Assembly (NCBI GenBank): GCA_030603565.1
Contig: JAUVXM010000022.1
Span: forward strand, 1 to 34,584
DNA length: 34,584 bases
Source of the DNA: Candidatus Aminicenantota bacterium
Lineage (GTDB): Bacteria; Acidobacteriota; Aminicenantia; Aminicenantales; Aminicenantaceae
Direction: 5' to 3'
The notes under the pieces were generated by a model. The model was given only the letters and a program-made list of their open reading frames with translations. It was not told where the DNA came from and made no database searches. Positions 22,214-31,673 of this stretch are shown piece by piece (the stretch's first letter is position 1; every line of letters begins with the position of its first letter). The translations under genes and the position numbers were made by a program.

Positions 22214-22327
22214 TTATCCTTGTTTTTGCTTATGCTTAGGGTTTCTACAAATGACTCTAAGAACACCCTTTCTTCTTATTATCCGGCAGTTTCTGCACAT
22301 TTTTTTTATTGACGATCTAATTTTCAT
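22214..22327 (-). CDS. rpmJ: 50S ribosomal protein L36
   Basis: This 37-codon gene was found by reading the 136-base gap between infA and rpsM on the minus strand. It starts [20 protein letters not shown] and ends NPKHKQKQG. Zinc ligands are C11, C14 and C27 with H32, so it is the zinc-binding form of L36. The infA-rpmJ-rpsM order is the usual bacterial one. Gaps of 11 bases on each side fit cotranscription. Confidence 0.96.
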   Translation of the reverse strand: MKIRSSIKKMCRNCRIIRRKGVLRVICRNPKHKQKQG

Positions 22328-22338
22328 TTTCCGTCCCT

Positions 22339-22557
22339 CTATTTAAAACGATATATTATCCTTCCTTTTGTCAGGTCATAGGGAGAAAGCTCTACAAGCA
22401 CCCTATCTCCAGGAAGAATACGAATGAAATACTTCCGCATTTTTCCTGATATATGCGCCAAGATTTTATGCTTATTGGACAATTCAACCTTAAACATGGC
22501 ATTAGGAAGAGTTTCAAGTACAACTCCTTCAGTTTCAAAAACACCTTCCTTAGGCAT
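22339..22557 (-). CDS. infA: Translation initiation factor IF-1
   Basis: IF-1 blocks the A site of the 30S subunit during initiation. From ATG 22557 it has the standard 72 residues: [20 protein letters not shown], then [20 protein letters not shown] and [20 protein letters not shown], a single S1/OB fold. The frame extends five codons upstream to a TTG, but family alignment supports 22557. The start overlaps the map stop by 8 bases (ATGCCTAA), suggesting coupling. Confidence 0.97.
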   Translation of the reverse strand: MPKEGVFETEGVVLETLPNAMFKVELSNKHKILAHISGKMRKYFIRILPGDRVLVELSPYDLTKGRIIYRFK

Positions 22558-23341
22558 GCTTTTTCTCTTCAATTTGAGCTAACTCGGATTTTTTTTTATT
22601 CAAACTTAAAATCTCCATTCCTCTTTTTGTAACAGCTACGGTATGCTCGTAATGCGCTGATAGGCTTCCATCGCGGGTTACTGCCGTCCAATCATCCGCT
22701 AAAATATCTACATTCCAATCTCCCGCTGCTATCATCGGCTCAATTGCAAGCGCCATTCCTGATTTTATTTTGGGCCCGTGTCCCGGGGTTCCGAAATTGG
22801 GGATTTGCGGCTCCTCGTGTAATGAAAATCCAATTCCATGTCCAACAAAATTTCGAATAACGGAAAATCCATTTGCTTCTACATATTCCTGTACAGCTGC
22901 AGATATGTCTGATATTCTGTTTCCTTCTTTAACCTGTTCAAGGCCTTTATATAAGCTTTCTTCAACGACCTTGATAATTTTTTCCGCCTGAGGCTCAATA
23001 TTTCCAACCGGATATGTCACTGCTGCATCTCCATAATAACCGTCCAGGATAACTCCAAAATCAAGGCTGATAATATCACCATCCTGCAAATGCCTGTCAG
23101 ACGGAATGCCATGCACGATCTCTTCATTTATAGATGTACAGAGTGAAGCAGGATATCCCCGATATCCTTTAAAAGCGGGTTTTGCCCCTTTTTCTTTAGC
23201 CATTCTTTCTGCAAAACTGTCCAATTGATTTGTAGTAACTCCAGGCATTATCAAGGACTTTAGTTCAGTTAGAACCTCAGCCACAATCTTGTTGGCCGCT
23301 CTCATGACCCTAATTTCTTCCTCACTCTTATAAATGATCAT
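22550..23341 (-). CDS. map: Type I methionine aminopeptidase
   Basis: This enzyme removes the initiator methionine from nascent proteins. The 263-residue protein has the pita-bread fold with metal ligands in [20 protein letters not shown] (two Asp), [19 protein letters not shown] (His), AIEPMIAAG (Glu) and HYEHTVAVT (Glu). It lacks an N-terminal zinc-finger extension, as is typical for bacteria. A C-terminal Lys-rich tail ([15 protein letters not shown]) extends past the core. ATG 23341 shares one base with the adk stop (TGATG). Confidence 0.97.
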   Translation of the reverse strand: MIIYKSEEEIRVMRAANKIVAEVLTELKSLIMPGVTTNQLDSFAERMAKEKGAKPAFKGYRGYPASLCTSINEEIVHGIPSDRHLQDGDIISLDFGVILDGYYGDAAVTYPVGNIEPQAEKIIKVVEESLYKGLEQVKEGNRISDISAAVQEYVEANGFSVIRNFVGHGIGFSLHEEPQIPNFGTPGHGPKIKSGMALAIEPMIAAGDWNVDILADDWTAVTRDGSLSAHYEHTVAVTKRGMEILSLNKKKSELAQIEEKKHA

Positions 23342-24009
23342 CAGACAGTTTTATTTACCTCATCTCCAAGGATCTCTTTATCCAATATTGAACAGATCTC
23401 AGCAAAGACAACTTTAACGTTTCCTTCTCCATTAATGCCCTGATAGAGCTTCCTTTTTTGATAGTATGCTATAAGCGGCTGCGTATGTTCAAAGTAAACT
23501 CGCAAACGCTTGCGTATAACATCAGGAGTATCATCATCTCTCTGGATAAGTTTTCCATCACAAATATCACACACACCCTCTTTTTCAGGCATTTTGGCCA
23601 AAATGTTAAATATTGCACCACACTTTGAACATATCCTGCGCGCCGACAGACGTTCGATGACTGTTTGTTCCGAAAGTTTTATATCCAGCACAAGCTGTGG
23701 ACGCAGAGGGTCAGTCTCCTCAAGTCTGCCTGCTTGGAAAATAGTGCGGGGAAATCCATCCAGAATATATCCCAGCCTACAGTCCTCTTTGGAAATCCTC
23801 TCTTTGACCATTTCTACTACTACCTCATCACTGACCAGTTCGCCCCGATTCATGGCAGCTTCTGCTTTTTTTCCCAAAGTCGTTTTCTCTTTTACAACTT
23901 GGCGAAGCAAGTCGCCAGTTGATATTTTTGGGAGACCATACTGCTTTTCTAAAAGTTGCCCTTGAGTACCTTTTCCGCACCCAGGAGGACCGAGAAGAAT
24001 TATTCTCAT
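23341..24009 (-). CDS. adk: Adenylate kinase, long zinc-LID form
   Basis: Adk interconverts AMP plus ATP and two ADP. The 222-residue protein has the P-loop GPPGCGKGTQ (7-16), ISTGDLLRQ for AMP binding and LDGFPRT. The LID carries C-x2-C and C-x2-C pairs (CSKCGAIFN and CDICDGKL), so it is the zinc-stabilised long form. DDTPDVIRKRL contains conserved arginines. It overlaps secY by 4 bases and map by 1, keeping the common secY-adk-map order. Confidence 0.97.
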   Translation of the reverse strand: MRIILLGPPGCGKGTQGQLLEKQYGLPKISTGDLLRQVVKEKTTLGKKAEAAMNRGELVSDEVVVEMVKERISKEDCRLGYILDGFPRTIFQAGRLEETDPLRPQLVLDIKLSEQTVIERLSARRICSKCGAIFNILAKMPEKEGVCDICDGKLIQRDDDTPDVIRKRLRVYFEHTQPLIAYYQKRKLYQGINGEGNVKVVFAEICSILDKEILGDEVNKTV

Positions 24010-25397
24010 CCTCTTCTCCCTTTCATGCGGCCAGTCCGCATAAATCCATCATAATGGCGCATTACCAATTGGGCCTCTATCTGTTGCATAGTATCCATTG
24101 CTACTCCCACGACGATCAGAATCGAGGTTCCGCCAAAATAAAATTGGATATTTAAACCCTGTGTAAACCAGGCAGGAAGATTTTGGTCTAGAAACATTCC
24201 TATAAATGGAAGAGTTTGAACTTTAAACCCGGATATAAGAATCTCGGGAAGAACTGCAATAACTGCCAGGTAAATGGCTCCTATAAGCGTCAGACGCGAT
24301 AATACCGCATCAATAAAGTCAGCTGTATTTTTGCCCGGCCTTATTCCAGGAATAAAACCGCCATACTTCCTTAAGTTGTCTGCCACATCAGTAGGATTAA
24401 AAATTATCGATACATAAAAATAAGTAAAAAAGATAATCGCTGCTATATAAAACAAGAAATATAGCGGCATTCCCATTCCAAATTGCTGGGCAAAGGACTG
24501 AAAAAACGGAACTTTTATCATTTGAGCTACCGTCATGGGAATCGTTATAACCGAAGCTGCAAAAATAATTGGGATAACCCCGCCAGTATTTACACGCAAG
24601 GGTAAATGAGTGCTTTGCCCCCCGTAGATCTTTCGCCCTACAACTCTCTTAGCATAAGAAACCGGCAGCCGCCTCTGCCCTCTTTCTACAAATACGATTA
24701 CAACAATAACACCTACCATCAGGACAACAAGGAATATAATTTTCAAAGGCGTCATATCTCCTGTCCTGAGACCATTTATCAGCCCCTGGGCAGCCCGGGG
24801 AAAATCCACCACGATCCCGGCAAAAATAATCAGTGATATCCCATTTCCTATTCCACGGTCGGATATCTGCTCACCCAGCCACATTATAAAAACGGTTCCA
24901 GTTGTCAAAGTAAGAATCGTCATAAATTTAAACCCCACCCCAGGATGAGGTACAATAGGAGCACCACCAGGAGAAGTGAGGCTTTCTAATAAAAAACTAA
25001 TGCCAAAAGACTGGACAATACAGATGAGAAGGGTGCCATATCGAGTATACTGGGTAATTTTTTTGCGGCCCAGTTCCCCTTCCTTAGACAATTTTTCTAA
25101 ATAGGGCCATACGACCTGCAGAAGCTGTAGAATAATGGAAGAGCTAATATAGGGCATAATACCCAGTGCAAAAATAGTCATACGCGACATATTTCTTCCG
25201 GAAAACAGGTCCACCATTCCTAAAAGTGTACCTTTCTGGGTTTCCCATAATTCAGCTAACGCACTTGCACTGATACCGGGATTAGGAATCTGAGCCCCGA
25301 TCCTGTAAACAGCTAAAAGCAAAAGCGTAAAAATAATACGTTTTCGTAGTTCAGGAATACTGAAAATATTTCTTATACTATCAAGCATGATCGCCAT
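24006..25397 (-). CDS. secY: Preprotein translocase subunit SecY
   Basis: SecY forms the protein-conducting channel of the inner membrane with SecE and SecG. The 463-residue protein shows ten hydrophobic segments. Family markers are RIGAQIPNPGI, the plug region near GMVDLFSG, GIMPYISSSIILQLL, SDRGIGNGISLIIFAGI and the cytosolic loops VERGQRRLPVSYAKR and IPGIRPGKNT that contact the ribosome and SecA. The C-terminus MRHYDGFMRTGRMKGRRG is basic, as expected. ATG 25397 shares a base with the rplO stop (TAATG); an internal ATG three codons later is possible. Confidence 0.98.
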   Translation of the reverse strand: MAIMLDSIRNIFSIPELRKRIIFTLLLLAVYRIGAQIPNPGISASALAELWETQKGTLLGMVDLFSGRNMSRMTIFALGIMPYISSSIILQLLQVVWPYLEKLSKEGELGRKKITQYTRYGTLLICIVQSFGISFLLESLTSPGGAPIVPHPGVGFKFMTILTLTTGTVFIMWLGEQISDRGIGNGISLIIFAGIVVDFPRAAQGLINGLRTGDMTPLKIIFLVVLMVGVIVVIVFVERGQRRLPVSYAKRVVGRKIYGGQSTHLPLRVNTGGVIPIIFAASVITIPMTVAQMIKVPFFQSFAQQFGMGMPLYFLFYIAAIIFFTYFYVSIIFNPTDVADNLRKYGGFIPGIRPGKNTADFIDAVLSRLTLIGAIYLAVIAVLPEILISGFKVQTLPFIGMFLDQNLPAWFTQGLNIQFYFGGTSILIVVGVAMDTMQQIEAQLVMRHYDGFMRTGRMKGRRG

Positions 25398-25843
25398 TAT
25401 TGCCTTCCAATCAGAGCTGCTTTCCCGCCAGCATCTTCAATTTTCTTCTGGGCGGAACGCGTAAATTTATGGGCATATATGGTTTTGGCCGAGGAAATAT
25501 CTCCCCGTCCTAATATCTTAACCCGAGCCGATTCATTTTTTATTATTCTGTGTTTAACGAAGTCTATAAGTTTTATCTCTTTTTTCTTGATTTTTACAAT
25601 TTTATCCAGATTTACTTCAGAATATTCTTTTCTAAAAATGTTGGTAAATCCTCTTTTAGGAAGGCGCCGGTTAAGCGGCATTTGCCCGCCCTCAAAACCT
25701 CTTTTTCGGGAGTAACCGGAAATTGATTTCTGTCCCTTAGTTCCTCGACCGGATGTTTTCTGTCTGCCTGAGCCCGGGCCTCGTCCGACCCTTCGCTTAT
25801 TTTTTCTAGAACCTTTAGAAGGATGCAGATTACTCAAATTCAT
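25397..25843 (-). CDS. rplO: 50S ribosomal protein L15
   Basis: L15 is a late assembly protein that reaches into the centre of the 50S subunit. The 148-residue protein opens MNLSNLHPSKGSRKNKRRVG, followed by RGPGSGRQKTSGRGTKGQ, a long unfolded glycine/arginine-rich extension. GFEGGQMPLNRRLPKRGF and the compact C-terminal fold complete it. Only one base separates it from rpmD, and its stop overlaps the secY start. Confidence 0.98.
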   Translation of the reverse strand: MNLSNLHPSKGSRKNKRRVGRGPGSGRQKTSGRGTKGQKSISGYSRKRGFEGGQMPLNRRLPKRGFTNIFRKEYSEVNLDKIVKIKKKEIKLIDFVKHRIIKNESARVKILGRGDISSAKTIYAHKFTRSAQKKIEDAGGKAALIGRQ

Positions 25844-25844
25844 T

Positions 25845-26081
25845 TTATTTCAACTCCTCCACTTGTACTAAATGCTGTACTTTATTGATCATACCTCTGA
25901 TTTCAGGGCAATCTTTACGAGTAACCTCCGCATTTATTTTTCTTAATCCTAATCCTTTTACTACTTCTCTCTGCTTTTTCGGTATTCCTACAACCCCGCG
26001 TACCTGCCTTATCTTTAGCAATTTCTTCTTTGAACCGGCTGCTTTTTTATTTATTATTGTCTTCTTCTCGTTTACTGCCAT
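25845..26081 (-). CDS. rpmD: 50S ribosomal protein L30 with N-terminal extension
   Basis: L30 is a small protein on the back of the 50S subunit. The family core [20 protein letters not shown] begins near residue 20 and runs to [11 protein letters not shown]. Usual length is about 60 residues, and here 78. The additional N-terminal stretch is mostly Lys and Asn ([17 protein letters not shown]). ATG 26081 overlaps the rpsE stop by 10 bases (ATGGCAGTAA). No internal start codon with a ribosome binding site is evident, so the extension is probably translated. Confidence 0.93.
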   Translation of the reverse strand: MAVNEKKTIINKKAAGSKKKLLKIRQVRGVVGIPKKQREVVKGLGLRKINAEVTRKDCPEIRGMINKVQHLVQVEELK

Positions 26082-26593
26082 ATCATTTCCTCGTCTTTAT
26101 CACGAATTATGGATAAATCCGCCGGATTTTTAAGATTTTTCAATGCATTTATAGTCGCATGAGCAACACTAATCTTATTGTTACTGCGAAGAGATTTTGT
26201 CAGTATATCTTTAATCCCGGAAAGCTCCATAATAACACGGACTGCACCCCCAGCAATTACTCCGGTTCCTTCCGAAGCAGGGCGAAGAATAACAGCTCCG
26301 CCGCAGTGAACTCCCTTTATAAAATGCGGGATCGTTGTTCCTCTAATAGGTACCTGGATTAAATTCTTTTTGGCATCTTCAATGGCTTTAGAAATAGCCG
26401 GAGGAACTTCGCGGGCTTTTCCGCTTCCGACTCCAACTGTCCCATTCTCATTTCCTACAGCAACAAGAGCGGAAAAACTTAAGTTTTTTCCACCTTTTAC
26501 AACTTTTGTTGTTCTCCGGATGGAAATAACTTGATCTTTAAATTCTGTTTCTTGTTCCTCACGTGCACGATTATTTCTTCTTTTTTCTACCAC
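26072..26593 (-). CDS. rpsE: 30S ribosomal protein S5
   Basis: S5 sits at the mRNA entry channel and affects decoding accuracy. The 173-residue protein has the S5 double-stranded RNA-binding domain with [20 protein letters not shown] and [20 protein letters not shown]. The C-terminal half has [20 protein letters not shown] and ITMP-like [11 protein letters not shown]. All family blocks are present. It is 27 bases from rplR, with an ordinary purine-rich site before ATG 26593. Confidence 0.98.
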   Translation of the reverse strand: MVEKRRNNRAREEQETEFKDQVISIRRTTKVVKGGKNLSFSALVAVGNENGTVGVGSGKAREVPPAISKAIEDAKKNLIQVPIRGTTIPHFIKGVHCGGAVILRPASEGTGVIAGGAVRVIMELSGIKDILTKSLRSNNKISVAHATINALKNLKNPADLSIIRDKDEEMIWQ

Positions 26594-26620
26594 TCTTATG
26601 CCTCCTTAATATCCAACAAT

Positions 26621-26995
26621 TTAAAACTTGAGTCCCTCTTTTCTCATTGCATCAGCCAGAATTTTTATGCGCCCATGATAAGGATAAGCTCCTCTATCAA
26701 ATACTATAGTCTTAATTTTTTTCTTTTTTATCCTTTGAGCCGCCAATTTGCCTAAAGATTCTGAAGCTTTCATATTCTTGGTAGCTTTATTCTTTTCTTT
26801 AAAATCTTTTTCTAGAGTTGAAACGGAAGCCAGGACCGTCCCTGAAGTATCGTCAATTGCCTGAATATAGAGATATCGATTACTCCGATTCACAATGACT
26901 CTTGGTTTATCTGGAGTACCGCTTATCTTTTTGCGAATTCTCCTCCGAATCCTCGCTCTGGCCTTTTTCTTTAATTCTACATTCGTTTTATACAC
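26621..26995 (-). CDS. rplR: 50S ribosomal protein L18
   Basis: L18 binds 5S rRNA in the central protuberance with L5. The 124-residue protein has a basic N-terminus (KKKARARIRRRIRKKISGTP), then KPRVIVNRSNRYLYIQAIDD, LGKLAAQRIKKK and the end DRGAYPYHGRIKILADAMRK EGLKF. The start overlaps the rplF stop by 8 bases. Confidence 0.98.
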   Translation of the reverse strand: MYKTNVELKKKARARIRRRIRKKISGTPDKPRVIVNRSNRYLYIQAIDDTSGTVLASVSTLEKDFKEKNKATKNMKASESLGKLAAQRIKKKKIKTIVFDRGAYPYHGRIKILADAMRKEGLKF

Positions 26996-27533
26996 CGGTC
27001 ACCACCGCCCTTCGTTCTTTTTTAATCAACCGTTCTCCAACATAACGGATGCCTTTAAGTTTATAAACATCAGGCTTACGGAAGCTTCGGATTTTATGTG
27101 CCTCCTGCCCGACTCTTTGTTTACTTAAACCTTTTACTGTTATCAAAGTCTGTTTATCCATTTCAATTTCTATATCATCCGGAATATCATAAATAATGGG
27201 TTTTGAGAAGCCAAGATTCAATTCAAGTTTTCCTTTTTTCAGGTTAGCCCTATACCCTACACCAACAATTTCAAGTTGTTTAACAAATCCCTCAAATACT
27301 CCCTGCACAGCATTTGCTGCCAATGCTCTGGCTAATCCGTGGGTAGCAGGAAGATTATCAGCATCGCTTTTCCTTTTTAGAATCAGATGATTATCCTTCA
27401 CTTCAGCTGTTATATCCGGAAATAAAGGGGACAACAATTTCCCCTTAGGCCCTACCATCTCCATTTTTTCCTTAAGTATATTAACCTTAACTCCCTCAGG
27501 AATTATAACTGGTTTTTTCCCTACTCTTGACAT
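26988..27533 (-). CDS. rplF: 50S ribosomal protein L6
   Basis: L6 lies near the factor-binding site at the base of the L7/L12 stalk. The 181-residue protein begins MSRVGKKPVIIPEGVKVN, followed by the first alpha/beta domain with GPKGKL and ATHGLARALAANAVQGVFEG. The second domain contains VGVGYRANLKKGKLELNLGF, a Ser/Pro-containing strand and VGQEAHKIRSFRKPDVYKLK. GIRYVGERL near the end is typical. Twenty-five bases separate it from rpsH. Confidence 0.98.
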   Translation of the reverse strand: MSRVGKKPVIIPEGVKVNILKEKMEMVGPKGKLLSPLFPDITAEVKDNHLILKRKSDADNLPATHGLARALAANAVQGVFEGFVKQLEIVGVGYRANLKKGKLELNLGFSKPIIYDIPDDIEIEMDKQTLITVKGLSKQRVGQEAHKIRSFRKPDVYKLKGIRYVGERLIKKERRAVVTGV

Positions 27534-27558
27534 GACTCGATTTCCTCTCTTATTAAAT

Positions 27559-27957
27559 TTACCAGACCTTGCAGAGAATCTCGCCTCCGATTCCGAGCTC
27601 TTCGCATTTTTTCCCTGTAGCGATTCCTTTTGAAGTCGAAATAATCAGTATCCCCAAACCATCCAACACCTTGGGAATTGAGTCGCTCTTACAATAAATA
27701 CGGCAACCGGGTTTACTTATTCTTTCAATCCCGGATATAGCATTTTTTTTATCTTCCGAATACTTAAGAGAAACATTTAACACCCCCTGCTGGTTATCAC
27801 TTATAACTTTAAAATTTTTAATATACCCTTCATCTTTAATTGTTTTTGCAATCTCGACTTTCAAATTCGAAGACGGCATACTTACTTCATTTTTTTTTGC
27901 CGTAATAGCATTTCTTATTCTTGTAAGCATATCAGCAATAGGGTCTGTTAAAGTCAT
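27559..27957 (-). CDS. rpsH: 30S ribosomal protein S8
   Basis: S8 binds helix 21 of 16S rRNA and, in E. coli, represses the spc operon. The 132-residue protein starts [20 protein letters not shown] and contains [20 protein letters not shown]. The RNA-binding C-terminal part has [33 protein letters not shown] and GGEILCKVW. Family length and order are normal. Confidence 0.98.
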   Translation of the reverse strand: MTLTDPIADMLTRIRNAITAKKNEVSMPSSNLKVEIAKTIKDEGYIKNFKVISDNQQGVLNVSLKYSEDKKNAISGIERISKPGCRIYCKSDSIPKVLDGLGILIISTSKGIATGKKCEELGIGGEILCKVW

Positions 27958-27980
27958 ATTCTTATCCTCTCTCTTTTTAT

Positions 27981-28166
27981 TTACCAGGATGATTTTGTGA
28001 TTCCGGGAATCTCGCCTTTAAGGGCAAGTTCACGAAAACAAAGCCGGCACATATCGAATTTTCGCATATATCCTTTGGCACGTCCACATTTCCTACACCG
28101 ATTACTGTGCCTGTCTTTATACTTAGGCGTTTTTAAATATTTTGCTATAGATGATTTTTTAGCCAC
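27981..28166 (-). CDS. rpsZ: 30S ribosomal protein S14, short zinc-binding type
   Basis: The 61-residue protein is the short type Z form of S14. Zinc ligands are CRKC (24-27) and CRLC (40-43). It has [20 protein letters not shown], then [19 protein letters not shown]. The long zinc-free form of S14 is about 100 residues. It lies between rpsH and rplE, where S14 normally occurs. Confidence 0.98.
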   Translation of the reverse strand: MAKKSSIAKYLKTPKYKDRHSNRCRKCGRAKGYMRKFDMCRLCFRELALKGEIPGITKSSW

Positions 28167-28178
28167 TTTATCCTTCCT

Positions 28179-28721
28179 TTACTCCTCTATAAACGGCATC
28201 CCCATTTTTCTTAATAAGAAGAATGCGTCTTTATCATTTCTTGCAGAGGTTACTATTGTTATATTCATCCCTTGTGTTTTATTCACTTTTGTATAGTCGA
28301 TTTCCGGAAAAACCAACTGGTCTTTAATACCGATCGTATAATTTCCATTCCCGTCAAAAGCTCGGGGAGAAAGCCCTCTAAAATCCCTAACTCGCGGCAG
28401 GACAATATTGACGAGCCGATCATAGAATTCATACATTCTTGCCCCACGTAAAGTCGTGTAACAAGCAATCGGCTGGCCTTTCCGCAGTTTGAAAGATGAA
28501 ATTGATTTTTTGGCACGACCAATTCCCGGGAATTGTCCTGTAATCAAACTTATTTCATTTTTTGCAGACTCTAGGACTTTGATGTTTTGAATAGCTTCAC
28601 CCACTCCAATATTAACTACAATCTTCTCTAGAGAAGGTACAGCCATTTTGTTTTTTATCGACATCTCTTTTTTTAATTCAAGGATGATTTTCTTTTTATA
28701 ATTTTCCTTTAGACGACTCAT
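28179..28721 (-). CDS. rplE: 50S ribosomal protein L5
   Basis: L5 binds 5S rRNA and contacts S13 and P-site tRNA. From ATG 28721 the protein has 180 residues: [20 protein letters not shown], then [35 protein letters not shown] and [20 protein letters not shown]. The frame remains open 23 codons upstream into rplX, but family alignment and AAGGA before 28721 favour the shorter form. Thirteen bases separate it from rplX. Confidence 0.96.
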   Translation of the reverse strand: MSRLKENYKKKIILELKKEMSIKNKMAVPSLEKIVVNIGVGEAIQNIKVLESAKNEISLITGQFPGIGRAKKSISSFKLRKGQPIACYTTLRGARMYEFYDRLVNIVLPRVRDFRGLSPRAFDGNGNYTIGIKDQLVFPEIDYTKVNKTQGMNITIVTSARNDKDAFFLLRKMGMPFIEE

Positions 28722-28734
28722 TCCATATTCCTTA

Positions 28735-29064
28735 CTATTGTTTTTCGATAGTAACATCACATTTCTTGCAGACTCGAACCCTGGAACCATCCTCCAATTT
28801 CATATTTTTCACTCTGACTCCTTGAGCACATTCGGGACAATAAAGCATCACATTTGAAACATGAAGAGGACCTTCTTTCTCCATAATGCCGCCCTGTACA
28901 TTTTTGCTCTGATCACGTCGGATGAATTCCTTAATAAAATTTATTTTTTCTATAATGATCTTTCTTTTCTCAGGAATAACTTTCAATACTTTTCCAGTCT
29001 TCCCTTTATCTTTTCCACTGATAACAATAACAGTGTCATTTTTTCTAACTAACATCTTATTCAT
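28735..29064 (-). CDS. rplX: 50S ribosomal protein L24
   Basis: L24 starts 50S assembly and lies near the tunnel exit. From ATG 29064 it has 109 residues. The KOW motif [20 protein letters not shown] comes first, and the C-terminal part has two CxxC pairs (CPEC and CKKC) that may bind zinc. GGAGG lies seven bases before ATG 29064, and that ATG shares one base with the rplN stop. A GTG one codon earlier has poorer spacing. Confidence 0.96.
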   Translation of the reverse strand: MNKMLVRKNDTVIVISGKDKGKTGKVLKVIPEKRKIIIEKINFIKEFIRRDQSKNVQGGIMEKEGPLHVSNVMLYCPECAQGVRVKNMKLEDGSRVRVCKKCDVTIEKQ

Positions 29065-29432
29065 CACAGAACCTCCGGAGCAAGAGAGACTATCTTCATA
29101 AATTTTCTTTCTCTTAGTTCCCGTCCAACTGGCCCGAATACCCGAGTTCCTACCGGTTCTTTCTGATTGTCTATTATTACAGCCGCATTATCATCAAAAC
29201 GGATAAAGGATCCATCCCTGCGCCGGATCTCTTTTTTTACCCGAATAATAACAGCTTTAACTACACTTCCCTTAGAAATCTTACTTTCCGGCTCAGCCTC
29301 TTTGACCGAAGCGGAGATAATATCTCCAATCGTTGCAGTTTTCCCCACTCCACCTCCTAAAGGAGTTATACATAGGAGCTTCCGTGCACCGGAATTATCA
29401 GCAACCTTTAATATTGTTTCTGATTGAATCAT
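29064..29432 (-). CDS. rplN: 50S ribosomal protein L14
   Basis: L14 forms part of the bridge to the 30S subunit and binds the silencing factor RsfS in other bacteria. The 122-residue protein starts [20 protein letters not shown], then has [39 protein letters not shown] and [19 protein letters not shown]. It is a textbook family member. It is one base from rpsQ. Confidence 0.98.
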   Translation of the reverse strand: MIQSETILKVADNSGARKLLCITPLGGGVGKTATIGDIISASVKEAEPESKISKGSVVKAVIIRVKKEIRRRDGSFIRFDDNAAVIIDNQKEPVGTRVFGPVGRELRERKFMKIVSLAPEVL

Positions 29433-29433
29433 T

Positions 29434-29724
29434 CTAACTTCCTTGGATATCCTTTTTATTCTCAGTAGGAGACAGGCCGACTATTTCCTGAACCCGCCAT
29501 CTTTTTAGCTTACTAAATGGCCTTGCCGCAATAATTCGCACCTTATCACCAAGCTTGCATTTCTCATATTTATCATGCGCAAGGAATATCTTTTTTTTTT
29601 TGACTATCTTTTTATAGAGAGGATGCCTAACTCGCCGCTCGACCAAAACTGAAACCGTTTTTTTCATCTTCTTTCCAGTTACAATACCGACTTTTGTTGT
29701 TTTTCCACCTAAGTTATTGCTCAT
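29434..29724 (-). CDS. rpsQ: 30S ribosomal protein S17
   Basis: S17 binds the 5' domain of 16S rRNA. From ATG 29724 it has 96 residues, with [40 protein letters not shown] and [20 protein letters not shown] of the OB fold. A start four codons upstream (29736) is also possible; neither has a strong ribosome binding site. I prefer 29724 because it overlaps the rpmC end by only 11 bases and gives nearer the family length. Confidence 0.93.
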   Translation of the reverse strand: MSNNLGGKTTKVGIVTGKKMKKTVSVLVERRVRHPLYKKIVKKKKIFLAHDKYEKCKLGDKVRIIAARPFSKLKRWRVQEIVGLSPTENKKDIQGS

Positions 29725-29923
29725 TCTTGATCCCATCCCTATTTTTTTCTCTGAGAACAGCTTTAGTTCTAGCTATATCTCTCTTAATATGTTTAAGTTT
29801 CATAGTGTTTTCAAGCTGCCCCAGCGAATGCTGAAACTTTAACTTAAAAAGCTTATCTTTTAATTCGGATTCTTTATTATCAAGTTCCTCACGAGACAAT
29901 TCTCTAATCTCTGATGCTTTCAT
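29714..29923 (-). CDS. rpmC: 50S ribosomal protein L29
   Basis: L29 is a small two-helix protein at the tunnel exit that contacts SRP and trigger factor. The 69-residue protein has [40 protein letters not shown] and [15 protein letters not shown], the standard coiled hairpin. ATG 29923 overlaps the rplP stop by 4 bases. Confidence 0.97.
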   Translation of the reverse strand: MKASEIRELSREELDNKESELKDKLFKLKFQHSLGQLENTMKLKHIKRDIARTKAVLREKNRDGIKNEQ

Positions 29924-30342
29924 CGTATTTCCCTATTATCCCGGGATATAAATCTGGTCCTGATAGGAAGCTTGTTGGAAGCACGCCTCATTGCTTCTTT
30001 AGCTTCGTTCTTTTCAATTCCTTCCAATTCATATAGAATCCTACCGGGTTTTACTACTTCAACCCAAAACTCTGGGTCGCCTTTTCCCTTTCCCATTCTT
30101 ACTTCAGTAGGCTTTTTTGTTATTGGTTTCCAAGGAAAAACCCGAATCCAAAGTTTACCCTGTCTTTTTAGACGCCTACCTATGGCAACACGGCCTGATT
30201 CTATCTGACGGGCAGTCAACCAGCAAGGCTCCAGAGCCTGAAGTCCATATTCTCCAAAAACGAGAGTTCCACCGCGAATAGCCTTTCCTTTCATCCTGCC
30301 CCGCTGCTGTTTTCGGTACTTCACCTTTGTCGGCATAAGCAT
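29920..30342 (-). CDS. rplP: 50S ribosomal protein L16
   Basis: L16 lies by the A-site and P-site tRNA elbows and completes 50S assembly. The 140-residue protein starts [19 protein letters not shown] and has [40 protein letters not shown] and [26 protein letters not shown] eight bases before ATG 30342 supports this start, and the MLMP opening is usual for the family. It is 2 bases from rpsC. Confidence 0.98.
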   Translation of the reverse strand: MLMPTKVKYRKQQRGRMKGKAIRGGTLVFGEYGLQALEPCWLTARQIESGRVAIGRRLKRQGKLWIRVFPWKPITKKPTEVRMGKGKGDPEFWVEVVKPGRILYELEGIEKNEAKEAMRRASNKLPIRTRFISRDNREIR

Positions 30343-30344
30343 AA

Positions 30345-31013
30345 TTAGATCTCCCCTATCTCAATGTTTTGAGAGGTCATTTTCGGCTTGTCCATATCTG
30401 AATTGTAAACCCAAACTTTAATTCCTATATTTCCGTACGTGGTAGAAGCTTCCGTAAAACCATAGTCTATGTTGGCCCTCAGTGTCTGTAGAGGAAGCTG
30501 CCCTCTGAGATACCATTCTTTCCGGGCAATTTCTACCCCTCCCAACCTGCCTGAGCACATGACTTTAATTCCTTTAGCACCCATTTTCATAGCCATATTA
30601 ACAGCGCGTCGCATAGCCCTCCTATAAGCAATTCTTTTTTCAAGCTGTATGGCTATTCTCTGCGCGATTAAAATTGCCGTCAACTCGGGTTTGTCTATTT
30701 CCCGGATATCAATATAGACTTCCTTCCGGATAAGGTCTTGTAATGTTTTCTTCAGGCTTGCGATTTCCTTTCCTCCGCGCCCGATTACAATTCCCGGGCG
30801 GGCAGTATGCACGATAATCCTGATCTTCGGACCAACCCTCTCGATATTGATTTCTGATATGCCAGCATGTTTGTAGCGCTCTTTAACGATATTTTTTATT
30901 TTTAGATCTTCATGAATCAATCGGCTGTATTCTTTCCCTGTTGAAAACCACCGGGAACTCCACTGCTTATTAAATCCTAATCTAAACCCATGAGGATGTG
31001 TTTTTTGGCCCAC
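30345..31013 (-). CDS. rpsC: 30S ribosomal protein S3
   Basis: S3 forms part of the mRNA entry tunnel and helicase site. The 222-residue protein starts [20 protein letters not shown]. The KH domain carries [20 protein letters not shown] with the GxxG loop, and the C-terminal domain has [20 protein letters not shown] and [20 protein letters not shown]. It ends shortly after the conserved GNIGIKVW with a short tail. Three bases separate it from rplV. Confidence 0.98.
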   Translation of the reverse strand: MGQKTHPHGFRLGFNKQWSSRWFSTGKEYSRLIHEDLKIKNIVKERYKHAGISEINIERVGPKIRIIVHTARPGIVIGRGGKEIASLKKTLQDLIRKEVYIDIREIDKPELTAILIAQRIAIQLEKRIAYRRAMRRAVNMAMKMGAKGIKVMCSGRLGGVEIARKEWYLRGQLPLQTLRANIDYGFTEASTTYGNIGIKVWVYNSDMDKPKMTSQNIEIGEI

Positions 31014-31016
31014 TTT

Positions 31017-31379
31017 CTATCTCCCTTTTTTTTCCTCTAAATAGATATTAATATGACTGGTCCTTTTTAAAATCGGGGCAGCCCGTCCCATTGGAGCAGC
31101 CCTAAATCTCTTCCACTGTGGTCCTTGGTTTACAAAAATATCCGAAATAAATAAATTATCAACATCGACTTCAGTGTTCTTTTGCTGAGCATTAGCTACT
31201 GCTGAACGCAAGAGTTTCTCAATGACAGCACAGGCCTTTTTTTTCTTGGAAAAATTGAGAATTGTCAAAGCCTCTCCCACATATCTTTCCCTGAGCAAAT
31301 CAGCTACCAACCTGGTCTTCTGAGGTGCGAGCCTTATATGTTTGGCAACTGCATGAGAAATTATATTCGGATTTTTCAT
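31017..31379 (-). CDS. rplV: 50S ribosomal protein L22
   Basis: L22 reaches into the exit tunnel with a beta-hairpin near the constriction. The 120-residue protein has RLAPQKTRLVADLLRERYVG, EALTILNFSKKKKACAVIEK and SAVANAQQKNTEVDVDNLFI. The tunnel hairpin is PQWKRFRAAPMGRAAPILKR, followed by THINIYLEEK. One base separates it from rpsS. Confidence 0.98.
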   Translation of the reverse strand: MKNPNIISHAVAKHIRLAPQKTRLVADLLRERYVGEALTILNFSKKKKACAVIEKLLRSAVANAQQKNTEVDVDNLFISDIFVNQGPQWKRFRAAPMGRAAPILKRTSHINIYLEEKKGR

Positions 31380-31380
31380 T

Positions 31381-31671
31381 TTACTTTGCCACCCTAATTG
31401 TTCTTGCTGACCTTGTTGAATGTCCTTTAAATATCCTAGTTGGAGAAAATTCTCCTAATTTATGGCCCACCATATTTTCTGAGATAAACACCGGAATAAA
31501 CTTTTTTCCGTTATGAACCGCAATAGTCAATCCAACCATTTCCGGAATTATCATTGAACGGCGGGACCAGGTTTTAATAACCTTTTTCTTATTCTTTTGC
31601 GATTTCAAAGCTGAGATTTTTTTTAGAAGTTTATCATCAATAAAAGGACCTTTTTTTAGCGACCTGCTCAT
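31381..31671 (-). CDS. rpsS: 30S ribosomal protein S19
   Basis: S19 sits in the head of the 30S subunit with S13. The 96-residue protein starts [20 protein letters not shown], then [40 protein letters not shown] and [20 protein letters not shown]. All blocks are standard. It starts 2 bases after the rplB gene that precedes it in the operon. Confidence 0.98.
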   Translation of the reverse strand: MSRSLKKGPFIDDKLLKKISALKSQKNKKKVIKTWSRRSMIIPEMVGLTIAVHNGKKFIPVFISENMVGHKLGEFSPTRIFKGHSTRSARTIRVAK

Positions 31672-31673
31672 AA